Origin: Methylocystis heyeri
GTDB taxonomy: Bacteria; Pseudomonadota; Alphaproteobacteria; Rhizobiales; Beijerinckiaceae
Length of the DNA: 64,000 nt
NCBI RefSeq assembly: GCF_004802635.2
Contig: NZ_CP046052.1
Coordinates: 186,001 to 250,000 of the forward strand
Direction of reading: 5' to 3'
Below the pieces are notes generated by a model. It worked only from the letters and a program-made list of their open reading frames with translations, did not search any database and was not told the origin of the DNA. Shown here piece after piece: positions 9,460 to 17,210 of the stretch (the stretch's first letter is position 1; each line of letters starts with the position of its first letter). The translations under genes were made by a program, and so were the position numbers.

Positions 9460-10482
9460 TTAATTGAAGAGCCTGGCGAAATCCGCGTCGTCGATCTCGA
9501 CGCCGAGGAACAGCCGGTAGAATTTCTTGGTCTCGTCCTTGAGGTCGAGGGGATAGCGAGTGGGATAGAAGGCGTTGGCGAGCCATTGGATTCCAAGAGC
9601 GCGCATGAAGCTCGGCGGGCGATCGAGCCAGTTGAACGGCGCGCGAGGAATGGCGAGAATGCGTCGCTCCTGGACCGCCTTCACATTGCGCCAGCCTTCG
9701 GTTCCAGTTACCGAAGACGCAAAGCCGTGATCCTGCGACAGGATCAGATCCGGGCGCAGCGCGATGATCTGCTCCAGGCCTATTTTTTCCATGCCCATAT
9801 GGGTCGCCTGCTCGCAATGATAGACATTGTCGGCTCCGGCGAGAATGATGGGCTCGGCGTGAAAGCTCTTGTCGCAATCGGTTGCGAGCCCGTCCGCGCT
9901 TTCCGCGTAATAGACCCGCAGCCGTTGCTGCGCCGGAATGTCGGCCACGGCTTTTTGCACGCGCGCCAGAGCGCCATCTATATAGGCCGCGAGCTCGTCG
10001 CCTTTCGCCTTGCGGTCGAACAGCTCCCCGAGAAACCGGAAGGATTGCGCATATTGAGCGAGCGTGTCGAGCTTTATGAAGACGACCGGCAGCTTGATTC
10101 GCGCAAAGCTTTCTTCAGTTTTGGAATTATCGCCGAGCCTGTCCGCCCAGGCGATCACGATGTCCGGATGCTGCGCCAGGATTTCCTCCGGATTGAGCTG
10201 GCGTCCGCCGCCGGACTGGCTGCCGAGCGCGGGCAGGTCGCGCGCTTCCTTGCGGATGAGGCGCTTGTCGTCTCCCTTCATCGGCGTGTTCAAGCCGATC
10301 AGCAGTTCAGGAGCCAGGGCGTAGAGCATCAGGGTCGGAGGCGGACCCGAGCCATAGACGCGTTCGATCTTCGCCGGAATGGTGACGCGGCGCCCGATCA
10401 TGTCGACGATTTCGCGGGTGTCGCCCGCAAGGGCGGGCGCGATCGCGGCGAGGCAGAAGATGAAAAAGGCGAGCAGTCGCAT
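9460..10482 (-). CDS. Periplasmic metal-chelate-binding protein (FecB/BtuF-like)
   Basis: A 340-residue periplasmic binding protein with a short signal peptide (MRLLAFFIFCLAAIAPALAG). It has the helical-backbone substrate-binding protein layout: DMIGRRVTIPAKIERVYG at the start of lobe 1, HPDIVIAW, and lobe 2 with LRPDLILSQDHG. It captures a siderophore, haem or cobalamin-like ligand for the FecCD permease. A TTG at 10488 (overlapping the previous stop as TTGA) is an alternative start two codons earlier. The ligand is unknown. Confidence 0.88.
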   Translation of the reverse strand: MRLLAFFIFCLAAIAPALAGDTREIVDMIGRRVTIPAKIERVYGSGPPPTLMLYALAPELLIGLNTPMKGDDKRLIRKEARDLPALGSQSGGGRQLNPEEILAQHPDIVIAWADRLGDNSKTEESFARIKLPVVFIKLDTLAQYAQSFRFLGELFDRKAKGDELAAYIDGALARVQKAVADIPAQQRLRVYYAESADGLATDCDKSFHAEPIILAGADNVYHCEQATHMGMEKIGLEQIIALRPDLILSQDHGFASSVTGTEGWRNVKAVQERRILAIPRAPFNWLDRPPSFMRALGIQWLANAFYPTRYPLDLKDETKKFYRLFLGVEIDDADFARLFN

Positions 10483-10484
10483 AA

Positions 10485-11498
10485 TCAAGACGCGATCTCC
10501 AGGGGCTTGGAAGCGGACAGGGCTTCGGCGATGCGCGGACGGATGATGGTCGCAAAGTCGTCGAGGCTGCGCAGCGCGTTGGCCTCGTTCGCGGTTGTCG
10601 GCTTCAGCAGCAGCGAGCCGATATTCACGCGCTCGTGAATGGCGAGGATCTTTTCGGCCACATCGTCGTAACTGCCGATCAGCGAACGCTCGAGCATCTC
10701 GGCAGGATCGAAGGCCGCCGCCGGACCCGGCCCGTTGGCGAGGAATATGCCGCGCATGCGCTCGGCGAAACGCTGAATGAACGGAACCGCCTCGTCGAGC
10801 GCCTGCTGGCGCGTCGGGGCCGCGTAGTAGAAGCGCGCCAGTGCAAGCCGCGGATCGGAGCCGGGGGCGGCCTGCCGATAGGCGTCGACCGACTGGGCCA
10901 CGCGCGCGAGCGGAAAGGGGGATGCGGCCATGATGCCGAAACCGTTCCGCGCTGCATATTCGATCGCGTCTGGCGTTGCGGTGGCGATCCAGGTCGGGAT
11001 GGGCTTTTGCAACGGCTTTGGGGTCAGCGTCACCCCGTCGGCCTGATAATGGGCGCCGGCGAAGCTGACGGTGTCCTCGTAAAGCAGGCGGTTGACGAGT
11101 TCCAGCGCTTCGATCGTCAGCTCCCGCGAGACGTCCTTGCTCGCGTTGAAGTGCCGGTTCTGCAGATCGAAAGGACCGCCCTTGGCGACTCCGAAATCAA
11201 AGCGCCCGTTCGAGAGCACGTCGATCGTGGCCACGTCTTCCGCGACCTGGATCGGATTGCGGAAAGGCAGCAGCACGGCGGCCGAACCGAGGCGGATGCG
11301 GCTTGTGACGCCGGCGAGATAGGCCAGTAGAGCCAGGATCGAGGGGCTCGCCGCGTCCGGGTTGAAATGGTGTTCCGCAACCCAGGCTTCTTCGAAACCC
11401 AAAGCCTCGGCGTGTAGAATCAGCCGGGTCTGGTCGTCGAAACACTGTTTGTAGTTCCGCGTGGGATTCTCGTAAGTGCAGAATATCCCGAAGCGCAT
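10485..11498 (-). CDS. Luciferase-like flavin-dependent monooxygenase
   Basis: A 337-residue LLM-class flavin-dependent oxidoreductase. It has the family N-terminus MRFGIF, EEAWVAEHHF, the strand GSAAVLLPFRNPIQVAEDVATIDVLSNGRFDFGVAKG (start GSAAVLLPFRNP), and the C-terminal GSYDDVAEKI. Such enzymes use FMNH2 and O2 to oxidise small organic substrates. It is the first gene of the minus-strand transport operon, and its stop overlaps the binding-protein start region. That context suggests it modifies or breaks down the imported chelate or its ligand, which is inference. The real substrate is unknown. Confidence 0.88.
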   Translation of the reverse strand: MRFGIFCTYENPTRNYKQCFDDQTRLILHAEALGFEEAWVAEHHFNPDAASPSILALLAYLAGVTSRIRLGSAAVLLPFRNPIQVAEDVATIDVLSNGRFDFGVAKGGPFDLQNRHFNASKDVSRELTIEALELVNRLLYEDTVSFAGAHYQADGVTLTPKPLQKPIPTWIATATPDAIEYAARNGFGIMAASPFPLARVAQSVDAYRQAAPGSDPRLALARFYYAAPTRQQALDEAVPFIQRFAERMRGIFLANGPGPAAAFDPAEMLERSLIGSYDDVAEKILAIHERVNIGSLLLKPTTANEANALRSLDDFATIIRPRIAEALSASKPLEIAS

Positions 11499-11610
11499 GA
11501 GACCTCCGCCAGCCGCCGGTTTCCTGCGGAGTCGAACGCCCCGGCGCCGATCCAGTCGATCGCGGCGCTCGACGCGGACTTCCCGCGTCTGGACAAACGA
11601 CTGTGCGACT

Positions 11611-11636
11611 CTGCATATATCCGCAGTATATAGCGG
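11611..11636 (-). promoter_or_regulatory. Overlapping palindromic operator candidate upstream of the monooxygenase operon
   Basis: Two overlapping 16-bp interrupted palindromes share a central half-site: CTGC-N8-GCAG (11611-11626) and CCGC-N8-GCGG (11621-11636), with AT-only or AT-rich spacers. They lie about 110-140 nt upstream of the monooxygenase start in an AT-rich pocket. This looks like a dimer-binding operator with three spaced half-sites. The regulator is not identifiable. Confidence 0.4.
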
Positions 11637-11761
11637 TAGCTAGAGGGAACAGCCTCCTTGCGCAAGCGCAAAAAACGGCCGCCGGCGCCCATCTTTTCAA
11701 CAAGTTGGGCTTGTCCAGGGACGCCTCGACGTTTTTCGAGCCCGACGCAGGCCTCGGCGCG

Positions 11762-12169
11762 CTAGCCTACGGGCGGGCCCTTGAGTTCGACGACATTTCC
11801 TTCCGGATCCGTGACATAGATTGAAGGCCCCGAGCCTTCGGCGCCGTAACGAACGGCGGTGTCGCCCGCGTCGACGCCATGGGCTTCGAGATGACGGCGG
11901 ATTGCGCCTTCGTCGAAGGGATCGATCCGAAAGCAGAAATGATCGAGATTACGTCCTTCCTTTCCCGGCGCGGCTCCTCCGGCGCTTCCGAGCGGCCCGT
12001 CGACGGGCACGAGGTCGAGAAGCGATCGGCCCGCTCTCAGCTGGGTGAGGCCGAGCGCTTCCTGTCGGCGCTCAATCACGCATCCCAGAACATCGCAGTA
12101 GAACTTCAGCATGGCGTCGAGGTTCACGACGCGAAGCACGAGATGGTCGAGTTCCCGGATCTGGATCAT
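11762..12169 (-). CDS. VOC-family (glyoxalase/dioxygenase fold) protein
   Basis: A 135-residue single-domain vicinal-oxygen-chelate protein. Likely metal ligands are the His of LDHLVLRV near the N-terminus, His in LDHFCFRI in the middle, and the Glu of PEGNVVELKG at the C-terminus. Family members include glyoxalase I, fosfomycin-resistance proteins and extradiol dioxygenases, and the sequence does not let me choose. It is separated by 263 nt from the monooxygenase gene downstream, so membership of that operon is doubtful. Confidence 0.85.
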   Translation of the reverse strand: MIQIRELDHLVLRVVNLDAMLKFYCDVLGCVIERRQEALGLTQLRAGRSLLDLVPVDGPLGSAGGAAPGKEGRNLDHFCFRIDPFDEGAIRRHLEAHGVDAGDTAVRYGAEGSGPSIYVTDPEGNVVELKGPPVG

Positions 12170-12307
12170 GCGACTGCTCCTCGGGGGCGATCAAGCTACG
12201 CGATTGAGCTTTTCGAGAGATGAGATAGCTCTTCTGAAATACGTAGCGGCGCGCCGGTCTGGGGCAGGAGGAAGTTGCGGCGGCTGCATGGCGGGTTCGT
12301 CCAGACG

Positions 12308-12340
12308 GACCGATTGCTTCGCTGCCGAAGCAAAGCGGTC
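12308..12340. terminator. Hairpin downstream of the SDR gene
   Basis: Interrupted stem GACCG...GCTTCG (12308-12321) pairing with CGAAGC...CGGTC (12326-12340), in the 198-nt gap between the SDR stop and the VOC start. No T-run follows on either strand, so termination is only suggested. Confidence 0.3.
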
Positions 12341-12367
12341 CCGTCCAATCGCAGCGCTCAGCTTACC

Positions 12368-13096
12368 TCACCAGGGCAGTTGTTGCGCCTCGCTTACGAA
12401 AATACCGCTGGGGCCCTCGTCATCGAGCAACGCAAAGTGGATTGCAATGACGGCGGCCTGTTCGGGCGTGCGCGTACCTGAAAAATTCGTCGCCTCGGTT
12501 GCGGTATAACCCGGGCAAACGGCGTTGACCTTAAACCCTTTGTCCTTCAGTTGGTCGGCGTAGCTTACGGTCAGCGAGTTTACCGCCGCCTTGGATGCTG
12601 CATAGGTGGGTAACTTTATTTCACTATAGGCCCAGTTCGGATCCGCGCGCATCCCGAACGAACTCAGTTCAGATGAGACATTGACGATACGCGGACGGGT
12701 GGATTTCGCCAGGAGCGGCGCCATCGCCTCGGTGAGGCGCAGAGTGCCGACGACGTTGACATCGAGCGTCTGCTGCATCCGTTCGATGACAGAAAGCGTC
12801 GGGTGATAATCAAGCCCGATGCCTGCGTTGTTGACCAAGCTGTCCAAGCGGCCGTATTCCTGCTCGATCAAGGCGGCAAGGGCGGAGACGCTGGCTTCGT
12901 CGGTCGTGTCCAGTTGCACTGGCGTGACCCGCAAGCCCTCGGCCTGCAAGGGGGCGCTCGCTGCCTTGCCTCGGTCGAGTTGGCGGCACCCGAGCAACAC
13001 ATGCACGCCCTTGTGGCGCGCGAGCCCAGCGGCAATGGCCAGCCCGATGCCGCGATTGGCGCCGCTGACCAAGGCGATAATCTCACTCGTTTCCAT
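12368..13096 (-). CDS. Short-chain dehydrogenase/reductase (SoxR-controlled candidate)
   Basis: A 242-residue classical SDR. It has the nucleotide-binding motif SGANRGIGLAIA (residues about 11-22), NNAG, the catalytic Ser region RIVNVSS, and YxxxK in YAASKAA. It resembles carbonyl-reductase-like SDRs, and the C-terminal segment SGIFVSEAQQLPW is typical of that group. It is divergent from soxR. A promoter with a 19-bp spacer containing a SoxR-type palindrome points toward it, which suggests induction by redox-active compounds and a role in reducing quinones or aldehydes. That role is inference from context. Confidence 0.9.
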   Translation of the reverse strand: METSEIIALVSGANRGIGLAIAAGLARHKGVHVLLGCRQLDRGKAASAPLQAEGLRVTPVQLDTTDEASVSALAALIEQEYGRLDSLVNNAGIGLDYHPTLSVIERMQQTLDVNVVGTLRLTEAMAPLLAKSTRPRIVNVSSELSSFGMRADPNWAYSEIKLPTYAASKAAVNSLTVSYADQLKDKGFKVNAVCPGYTATEATNFSGTRTPEQAAVIAIHFALLDDEGPSGIFVSEAQQLPW

Positions 13097-13164
13097 TACG
13101 TCCGTTCCTATAGCAAGCGTCTCGCCGGTCCGTCATGCGAACACGGCTGCCGACGCGGGAGATG

Positions 13165-13203
13165 CTTCGGCCGTGCTTGGCCGAAGGGCTTGCAAAGGCA
13201 AGC
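13165..13203 (-). promoter_or_regulatory. Two adjacent hairpins in the SDR 5' leader
   Basis: Two perfect stems lie between the SDR promoter and its start codon. CTTCGGCC (13165-13172) pairs with GGCCGAAG (13179-13186), and GCTTGC (13188-13193) pairs with GCAAGC (13198-13203). They would form at the very 5' end of the SDR transcript. They may stabilise the message or affect translation. No T-run follows. Confidence 0.4.
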
Positions 13204-13211
13204 GGACACCT

Positions 13212-13242
13212 CGTATAAAACCTCAAGCATGGTTGAGGTCAA
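13212..13242 (-). promoter_or_regulatory. SoxR box inside a 19-bp-spacer promoter
   Basis: At 13221-13238 lies CCTCAAGCATGGTTGAGG, an 18-bp palindrome with one mismatched pair. It closely matches the known SoxR operator CCTCAAGTTAACTTGAGG in both arms. On the minus strand it is framed by TTGACC (-35, 13242-13237) and TATACG (-10, 13217-13212) with a 19-nt spacer. That over-long spacer is the hallmark of MerR/SoxR-activated promoters. The site drives the SDR gene and lies at the start of soxR. Confidence 0.75.
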
Positions 13243-13255
13243 GGGATATTTCGCT

Positions 13256-13720
13256 GTGGACAGAAATGGGAAACCGCCCCAGCACATGACGGTGGGAGAA
13301 GTGGCGCAGCGGAGCGGCGTCGCGGTTTCGACTTTGCACTTCTACGAGGCCAAGGGACTCATCGCAGCGACTCGCAGCCGCGGCAATCAGCGGCGCTTTT
13401 CGAGAGACATTCTGCGGCGCATCGCCATTATCCGGGTGGCGCAGCACCTTGGAATTCCTTTGGCGGAAATCACTACCCTCCTGAAGCCGATACCGGCTGG
13501 AAAGCAGCCGACGGCGGCGGATGTCCGCGAGATGGTCGCCAATTGGCGGCAGTCTTTGCAGGCTCGCATCGACGGACTGACCCGATTGCGCGACCATCTG
13601 GATAGCTGCATCGGATGTGGATGCCTGTCGCTTGAGGATTGTCCACTACGTAATCCTTCAGACGAGCTAGGCGCCGCCAACGGCTCAGGGCCAGTGCTGC
13701 TGCAGCGCGATCAGGCATGA
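13256..13720 (+). CDS. soxR: Redox-sensing transcriptional activator SoxR
   Basis: A MerR-family regulator with helix-turn-helix TVGEVAQRSGVAVSTLHFYE, long dimerisation helix and the [2Fe-2S] motif CIGCGCLSLEDC (C-x2-C-x-C-x5-C), closely matching SoxR. The C-terminal PLRNPSDELG is also typical. Start choice: ATG 13229 lies inside the SoxR box. GTG 13256 has AAGGGA 9 nt upstream and gives 154 residues, the length of the E. coli protein. ATG 13286 is a third option. It senses redox-cycling compounds or nitric oxide through its cluster and probably activates the divergent SDR. Confidence 0.93.
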   Translation: MDRNGKPPQHMTVGEVAQRSGVAVSTLHFYEAKGLIAATRSRGNQRRFSRDILRRIAIIRVAQHLGIPLAEITTLLKPIPAGKQPTAADVREMVANWRQSLQARIDGLTRLRDHLDSCIGCGCLSLEDCPLRNPSDELGAANGSGPVLLQRDQA

Positions 13721-13836
13721 GTTGCAAGACTGGCGGCAATTGCAGCGGGAGAGAGAGAACATAGCGCGCTGCACGGGCTCTCCTGCGAAGCAAAATCGTA
13801 CGCCGGGGTTCTTGAGTTTTAGCCGGGCTGGCCGCG

Positions 13837-14136
13837 TCAGCGATGTTCTTTCTTTTCCTGTCCTACGCGCAAGGCGACATGGGCGAAAGAGACGCCGGAC
13901 CCTTGCGAGGACTCGCGAAGCGCCTGCCTCAGGAACCGGACAGGAAAACGAATGGCTTCGATGTTGGAGTCCCGCATTTCGGCCGGTCTGTTGGAGTCTT
14001 CGGTCAGCTTCGACTCGACCCTGGCCAGAAGCGCCTCGAGCTCCCTCTGCTGGAACAGTCCCTTCTCGCACATCGCCTCGAGCAGGGCGGCGAGGACGAC
14101 ATAGAAGCCCTCGAGCTGTAGATTTGCGGTGTTCAT
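13837..14136 (-). CDS. Hypothetical protein, 99 residues
   Basis: A short, soluble, charged protein beginning MNTANLQLEGFYVVLAALL, with predicted helical content and a C-terminal stretch EAIRFPVRFLRQALRESSQG. I do not recognise the family. The frame is open upstream of ATG 14136, but that part reads like non-coding shadow. It is convergent with soxR and divergent from the decarboxylase gene. Confidence 0.55.
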   Translation of the reverse strand: MNTANLQLEGFYVVLAALLEAMCEKGLFQQRELEALLARVESKLTEDSNRPAEMRDSNIEAIRFPVRFLRQALRESSQGSGVSFAHVALRVGQEKKEHR

Positions 14137-14426
14137 GCGCTTACGATCCTGGCTGCGGAGAGCCGCGCCCGGGGCCTTCGCGGGCGCCTGAGATGCGAGC
14201 GAGGCGGGGGCCACAGCAAGGTAAGTATGGCGTCGCGGCGCCGAGTCGAGCGAGCGGCGGTCCGCCCCCGCCCTGAAATTCATCTCCTTTCGCAAGGGGC
14301 CGCCGCTACTTGGTCTGCAGGCGGCGTTCGGTCGCATGGTTTTCGGCTTAATATCGACGGCCCGCCGCGGCAGAATGGCTTGCGGCGCCGGTTTTTCAGG
14401 CGGGTCAGAATTTGGAGAGGTCTGCT

Positions 14427-16061
14427 ATGACGGAAAGCATCAGCGCATATCTCGTAAGACGGCTCCAGGAAGAAGGGGTCAACCATGTCTTCGGCGTCCC
14501 CGGCGATTATTGTCTTACCCTGTTTTCCGAGTTCGAAAGGAGCCCCATTCAGATCATCAACACCTGCGACGAGCAGGGCGCTGGATTCGCCGCCGACGCC
14601 TATGCGCGCATCAACGGAATAGGGGCGTGCGTCGTCACTTATTGCGTCGGAGGGCTGAAGGCGGCCAATGCGGCGGCGCAGGCTTACGCCGAGCGCTCGC
14701 CTCTGATCATCATCAGCGGCGCGCCCGGTCGTCGCGAGCGGCTGCGCAACCCACTGCTGCACCACAAGGTCAAGGATTTCGACACCCAGATTCGGATTTT
14801 TCGGGAGCTCACGGTCGGCACGGCGTCGCTCGACGATCCGCTGAGCGCGGCGGATGAAATCGACCGCATGTTCGCCCTGGCGAAGCGCCACAGCCGCCCG
14901 GTGTATATAGAATTGCCACGCGACATGGCGCTCGCCGGCATCGCGCCTGCGACCTCGGGCCCGCTTCCGCCGGATTCGAGCGACGGCGAAGCGCTCGACG
15001 CTGCGGTCGAAGAGGCTGTCGCGCGGGTGTCGGAAGCCCGCCGGCCGGTTATTCTCGCCGGCGAGGAGCTTCATCGCTTTCATTTGCAGCAGCCGCTTGC
15101 GGCGCTGGTCGAGCGCAGCGGAATTCCGGTCGCGGCCACCATCCTGGGAAAGTCGGTTTTCCCGGAGTGCCATCCCTCCTATCTCGGAGTCTATGGCGGG
15201 GCTCTCAGCCTGGAGAGCGTGCAGCGCTATGTCGAGAGCAGCGACTGCCTGCTGCTGCTCGGCGCCATGATGACGGACGTGAACCTGGGCGTCTACACGG
15301 CCAGCATCAACAGGCGGACGTCGATCTATTCGGCGAAGGATCGGGTGTCGGTGGGCCTGCACACCTATGACGACGTCCGCATGGAGGACTTCATCGCCGC
15401 CCTTTCGAAACACGACTGGGAGAAGCGCCGTTTCGAGCCTTTCGATCATCCAAGGCATCCTGGCCCTTTCGTTCCCGCGGACCGGAAAATGACGGTCGCC
15501 GCCTTGTTTCATCACATCAACGCCTTCCTCGATAAGAATATGATCGTCATCGCCGATCCGGGCGACGCCCTGTTCGGAGCCTCCGATCTCTTCATCAGCG
15601 ACGGCGCCCACTTCCTGGCTCCGGCCTATTACGCTTCGCTCGGCTTCGCCGTTCCCGCCGCGATCGGCGTAAAGGCGGCGGCGCCGAAGCTCAGGCCGCT
15701 GGTGCTGGTCGGGGACGGCGCCTTCCAGATGACGGGCATAGAAATATCGACGGCGGCGCGTTTCGGCATGAATCCGATAGTGGTGGTTCTGGACAATGGC
15801 GGCTATGGCACCGAGCGTCCGATGCTGGACGGGGCCTTCAACGACATTTCGTCCTGGCGCTACGCGGAGCTTGCGAAAGCAATCCCGGGCGGCCGGGGCT
15901 TCGAGGTCGAGACCGAGCGGGAGATGGAGGCGGCGCTGATCGAGGCGCGCTCGAATGTTTCGGGCTGGTCGCTGATCCATGTTGCGCTCGACCGCGACGA
16001 CCGTTCTTCGGCTCTGAAGCGCTTTACCGCCAAGCTCGGCGAGCGGGCCCGGGGCGGGTAG
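14427..16061 (+). CDS. ThDP-dependent alpha-keto acid decarboxylase (pyruvate/indolepyruvate type)
   Basis: A 544-residue thiamine-diphosphate enzyme. The N-terminal pyrimidine-binding domain has the catalytic Glu in CDEQGAGFAADAYAR and a paired-His motif, LLHHKVKDFD, seen in pyruvate and indolepyruvate decarboxylases. The central domain is about residues 190-330. The C-terminal pyrophosphate domain has GDGAFQMTGIEISTA followed by LDNGGYG, where the usual Asn-Asn is Asp-Asn. It should convert a 2-keto acid to aldehyde plus CO2, but pyruvate versus aryl substrate is not decidable here. GGAGAGG lies 7 nt before ATG 14427. A TTG at 14412 is a weaker start. Confidence 0.9.
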   Translation: MTESISAYLVRRLQEEGVNHVFGVPGDYCLTLFSEFERSPIQIINTCDEQGAGFAADAYARINGIGACVVTYCVGGLKAANAAAQAYAERSPLIIISGAPGRRERLRNPLLHHKVKDFDTQIRIFRELTVGTASLDDPLSAADEIDRMFALAKRHSRPVYIELPRDMALAGIAPATSGPLPPDSSDGEALDAAVEEAVARVSEARRPVILAGEELHRFHLQQPLAALVERSGIPVAATILGKSVFPECHPSYLGVYGGALSLESVQRYVESSDCLLLLGAMMTDVNLGVYTASINRRTSIYSAKDRVSVGLHTYDDVRMEDFIAALSKHDWEKRRFEPFDHPRHPGPFVPADRKMTVAALFHHINAFLDKNMIVIADPGDALFGASDLFISDGAHFLAPAYYASLGFAVPAAIGVKAAAPKLRPLVLVGDGAFQMTGIEISTAARFGMNPIVVVLDNGGYGTERPMLDGAFNDISSWRYAELAKAIPGGRGFEVETEREMEAALIEARSNVSGWSLIHVALDRDDRSSALKRFTAKLGERARGG

Positions 16062-16090
16062 GCCGAGGAGATTCGGTTCATCTTGCACCA

Positions 16091-16114
16091 ACATGCGGGC
16101 CGAGGCCCGCATGT
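16091..16114. terminator. Hairpin after the decarboxylase gene
   Basis: ACATGCGGGCC (16091-16101) and GGCCCGCATGT (16104-16114) form a perfect 11-bp inverted repeat about 30 nt past the decarboxylase stop. The loop is minimal and there is no T-run, so it may be a Rho-type or stabilising 3' end. Confidence 0.45.
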
Positions 16115-16234
16115 CGGCCCACGGCTATGCCGTTGGACGCTTATATGCGCCTGTGTCAATGGCATGCGACCACAGAAGAAAGGTTCTCGGTCCCACAACG
16201 AGCTGGGGATGGCCGCATGTCTTTAAAGGTCGCA

Positions 16235-16351
16235 CTGGAGCGCGCCGTCGCGAAAGTAGACATGGTTTTGCTAAAGGCATGCGCTCCAACTTATGATCTG
16301 GAGCGATTTCTTATCGACCGGATGATGCCGCCCGGTCGGAAAACGCTCTAG
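16235..16351 (+). repeat. 117-bp dispersed element, copy A
   Basis: An intergenic element related to the copy at 41976-42092 (opposite strand), and of the same length. It begins CTGGAGCG and ends CGCTCTAG, which are imperfect terminal inverted repeats. The core GCGATTTCTTATCG (14 bp) is identical in both copies. The following hairpin here is CGACCGG (16315-16321) / CCGGTCG (16332-16338). In the other copy both arms differ but still pair. A 74-codon frame overlapping the element is not called as a gene. The remainder of 16062-16372 holds only the decarboxylase hairpin. Confidence 0.75.
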
Positions 16352-16372
16352 GCTTCAAAGCGTCGCCACGAT

Positions 16373-16813
16373 TTACTTGATCTGGATTTCGTCCCAGTTG
16401 CCGGAGTTGTCGAACACGTGGAAGAAGGCATACGATCCCCTCTGGCATACGTCGATCATCACGGGCTCCATTGAACTCGCCAGGATGCTGTTCACGGCCC
16501 AGAGCCAGACGAGTCCTTCCACCGTGTAGGCGATGGTGTAGGAAGTCGTGCCATTCCAGTAGTTCTGAAGGTTCCAGCAATGCACCCCATACCAGCCGGG
16601 AGACAGGGCGGAGGGGGTTACGTTGAATGGGGCGCCGCTGATCCCGCCGGTATATTTGTAGGAATGGCCTCCTGCTGGAACGTTTTGCAGTAGCGCAGCG
16701 AGTTCCTTCGACCCCGGCAAAGTGTTTGGCGCTACCTCGGCGCTTGCCAGGGTGGAGGAAAACGCGAGCGGGAGAATTGCCAGCATGGCTTTCGTGATAT
16801 GCCTCTGATTCAT
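16373..16813 (-). CDS. Secreted hypothetical protein, 146 residues
   Basis: A small exported protein with a clear Sec signal peptide (LAILPLAFSSTLASAEV, cleavage near residue 25). The mature part is rich in Trp, Tyr and Asn (for example GWYGVHCWNLQNYWNG) and has two cysteines that could form a disulfide. I do not recognise the family. Codon use and base composition are more AT-rich than the neighbours, and the upstream DNA is very AT-rich, which suggests recent acquisition. It stands alone. Confidence 0.7.
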   Translation of the reverse strand: MNQRHITKAMLAILPLAFSSTLASAEVAPNTLPGSKELAALLQNVPAGGHSYKYTGGISGAPFNVTPSALSPGWYGVHCWNLQNYWNGTTSYTIAYTVEGLVWLWAVNSILASSMEPVMIDVCQRGSYAFFHVFDNSGNWDEIQIK

Positions 16814-17210
16814 TTCTAACTCCCTCTGTTATTCCCAACGATAACGCTGGGTCTATTAGAAATGCAGGCAAATAAGCTGCTATCATGTTATCTTGTTATC
16901 TCCAAGGTGTTAAAAAACAACACGATTACAATGCATAGTAAGTGTCGGAGATTATTTAGTGTTTCGCTTTGCAGTAGGAGTTATTTATTTTCTCTGACAG
17001 TGCCAGCGAAATCATAGCTGCTAATCTATATGTGTGCTTATAAGATTTGCGGGTGGGGTTATGTTCAGGAGGCGAGGCGACGCCATGTAGTAAGATTGTT
17101 TCCTGTTGTGGTTAGTGTATTTCCAGTTGGCCGCCCGCTTCGGCTCGGTCGGCCGTCTGAATTTTCTCCTGTTCTAGGCGCCGAAGCACATTATGCTGCG
17201 TCTTATGGCT
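16814..17210. other. AT-rich intergenic stretch
   Basis: Roughly 400 nt between the secreted-protein gene (minus) and the hydrogenase operon (plus). The part at about 16840-17060 is far more AT-rich than the rest of the window. It includes short inverted motifs such as GTGTT-A6-AACAC, read around 16908-16922. No gene is supported. A short plus-strand frame at 17030-17293 looks like chance. Confidence 0.5.

Noticed and set aside
14280-16112. A 610-codon minus-strand frame opposite the keto-acid decarboxylase
   Set aside because: The plus strand has full-length enzyme homology. The antisense translation is Arg/Asp/Gly-rich with no domain.
16127-16351. A 74-codon plus-strand frame after the decarboxylase
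   Set aside because: Its second half is the 117-bp dispersed element, and no ribosome binding site or homology is apparent.
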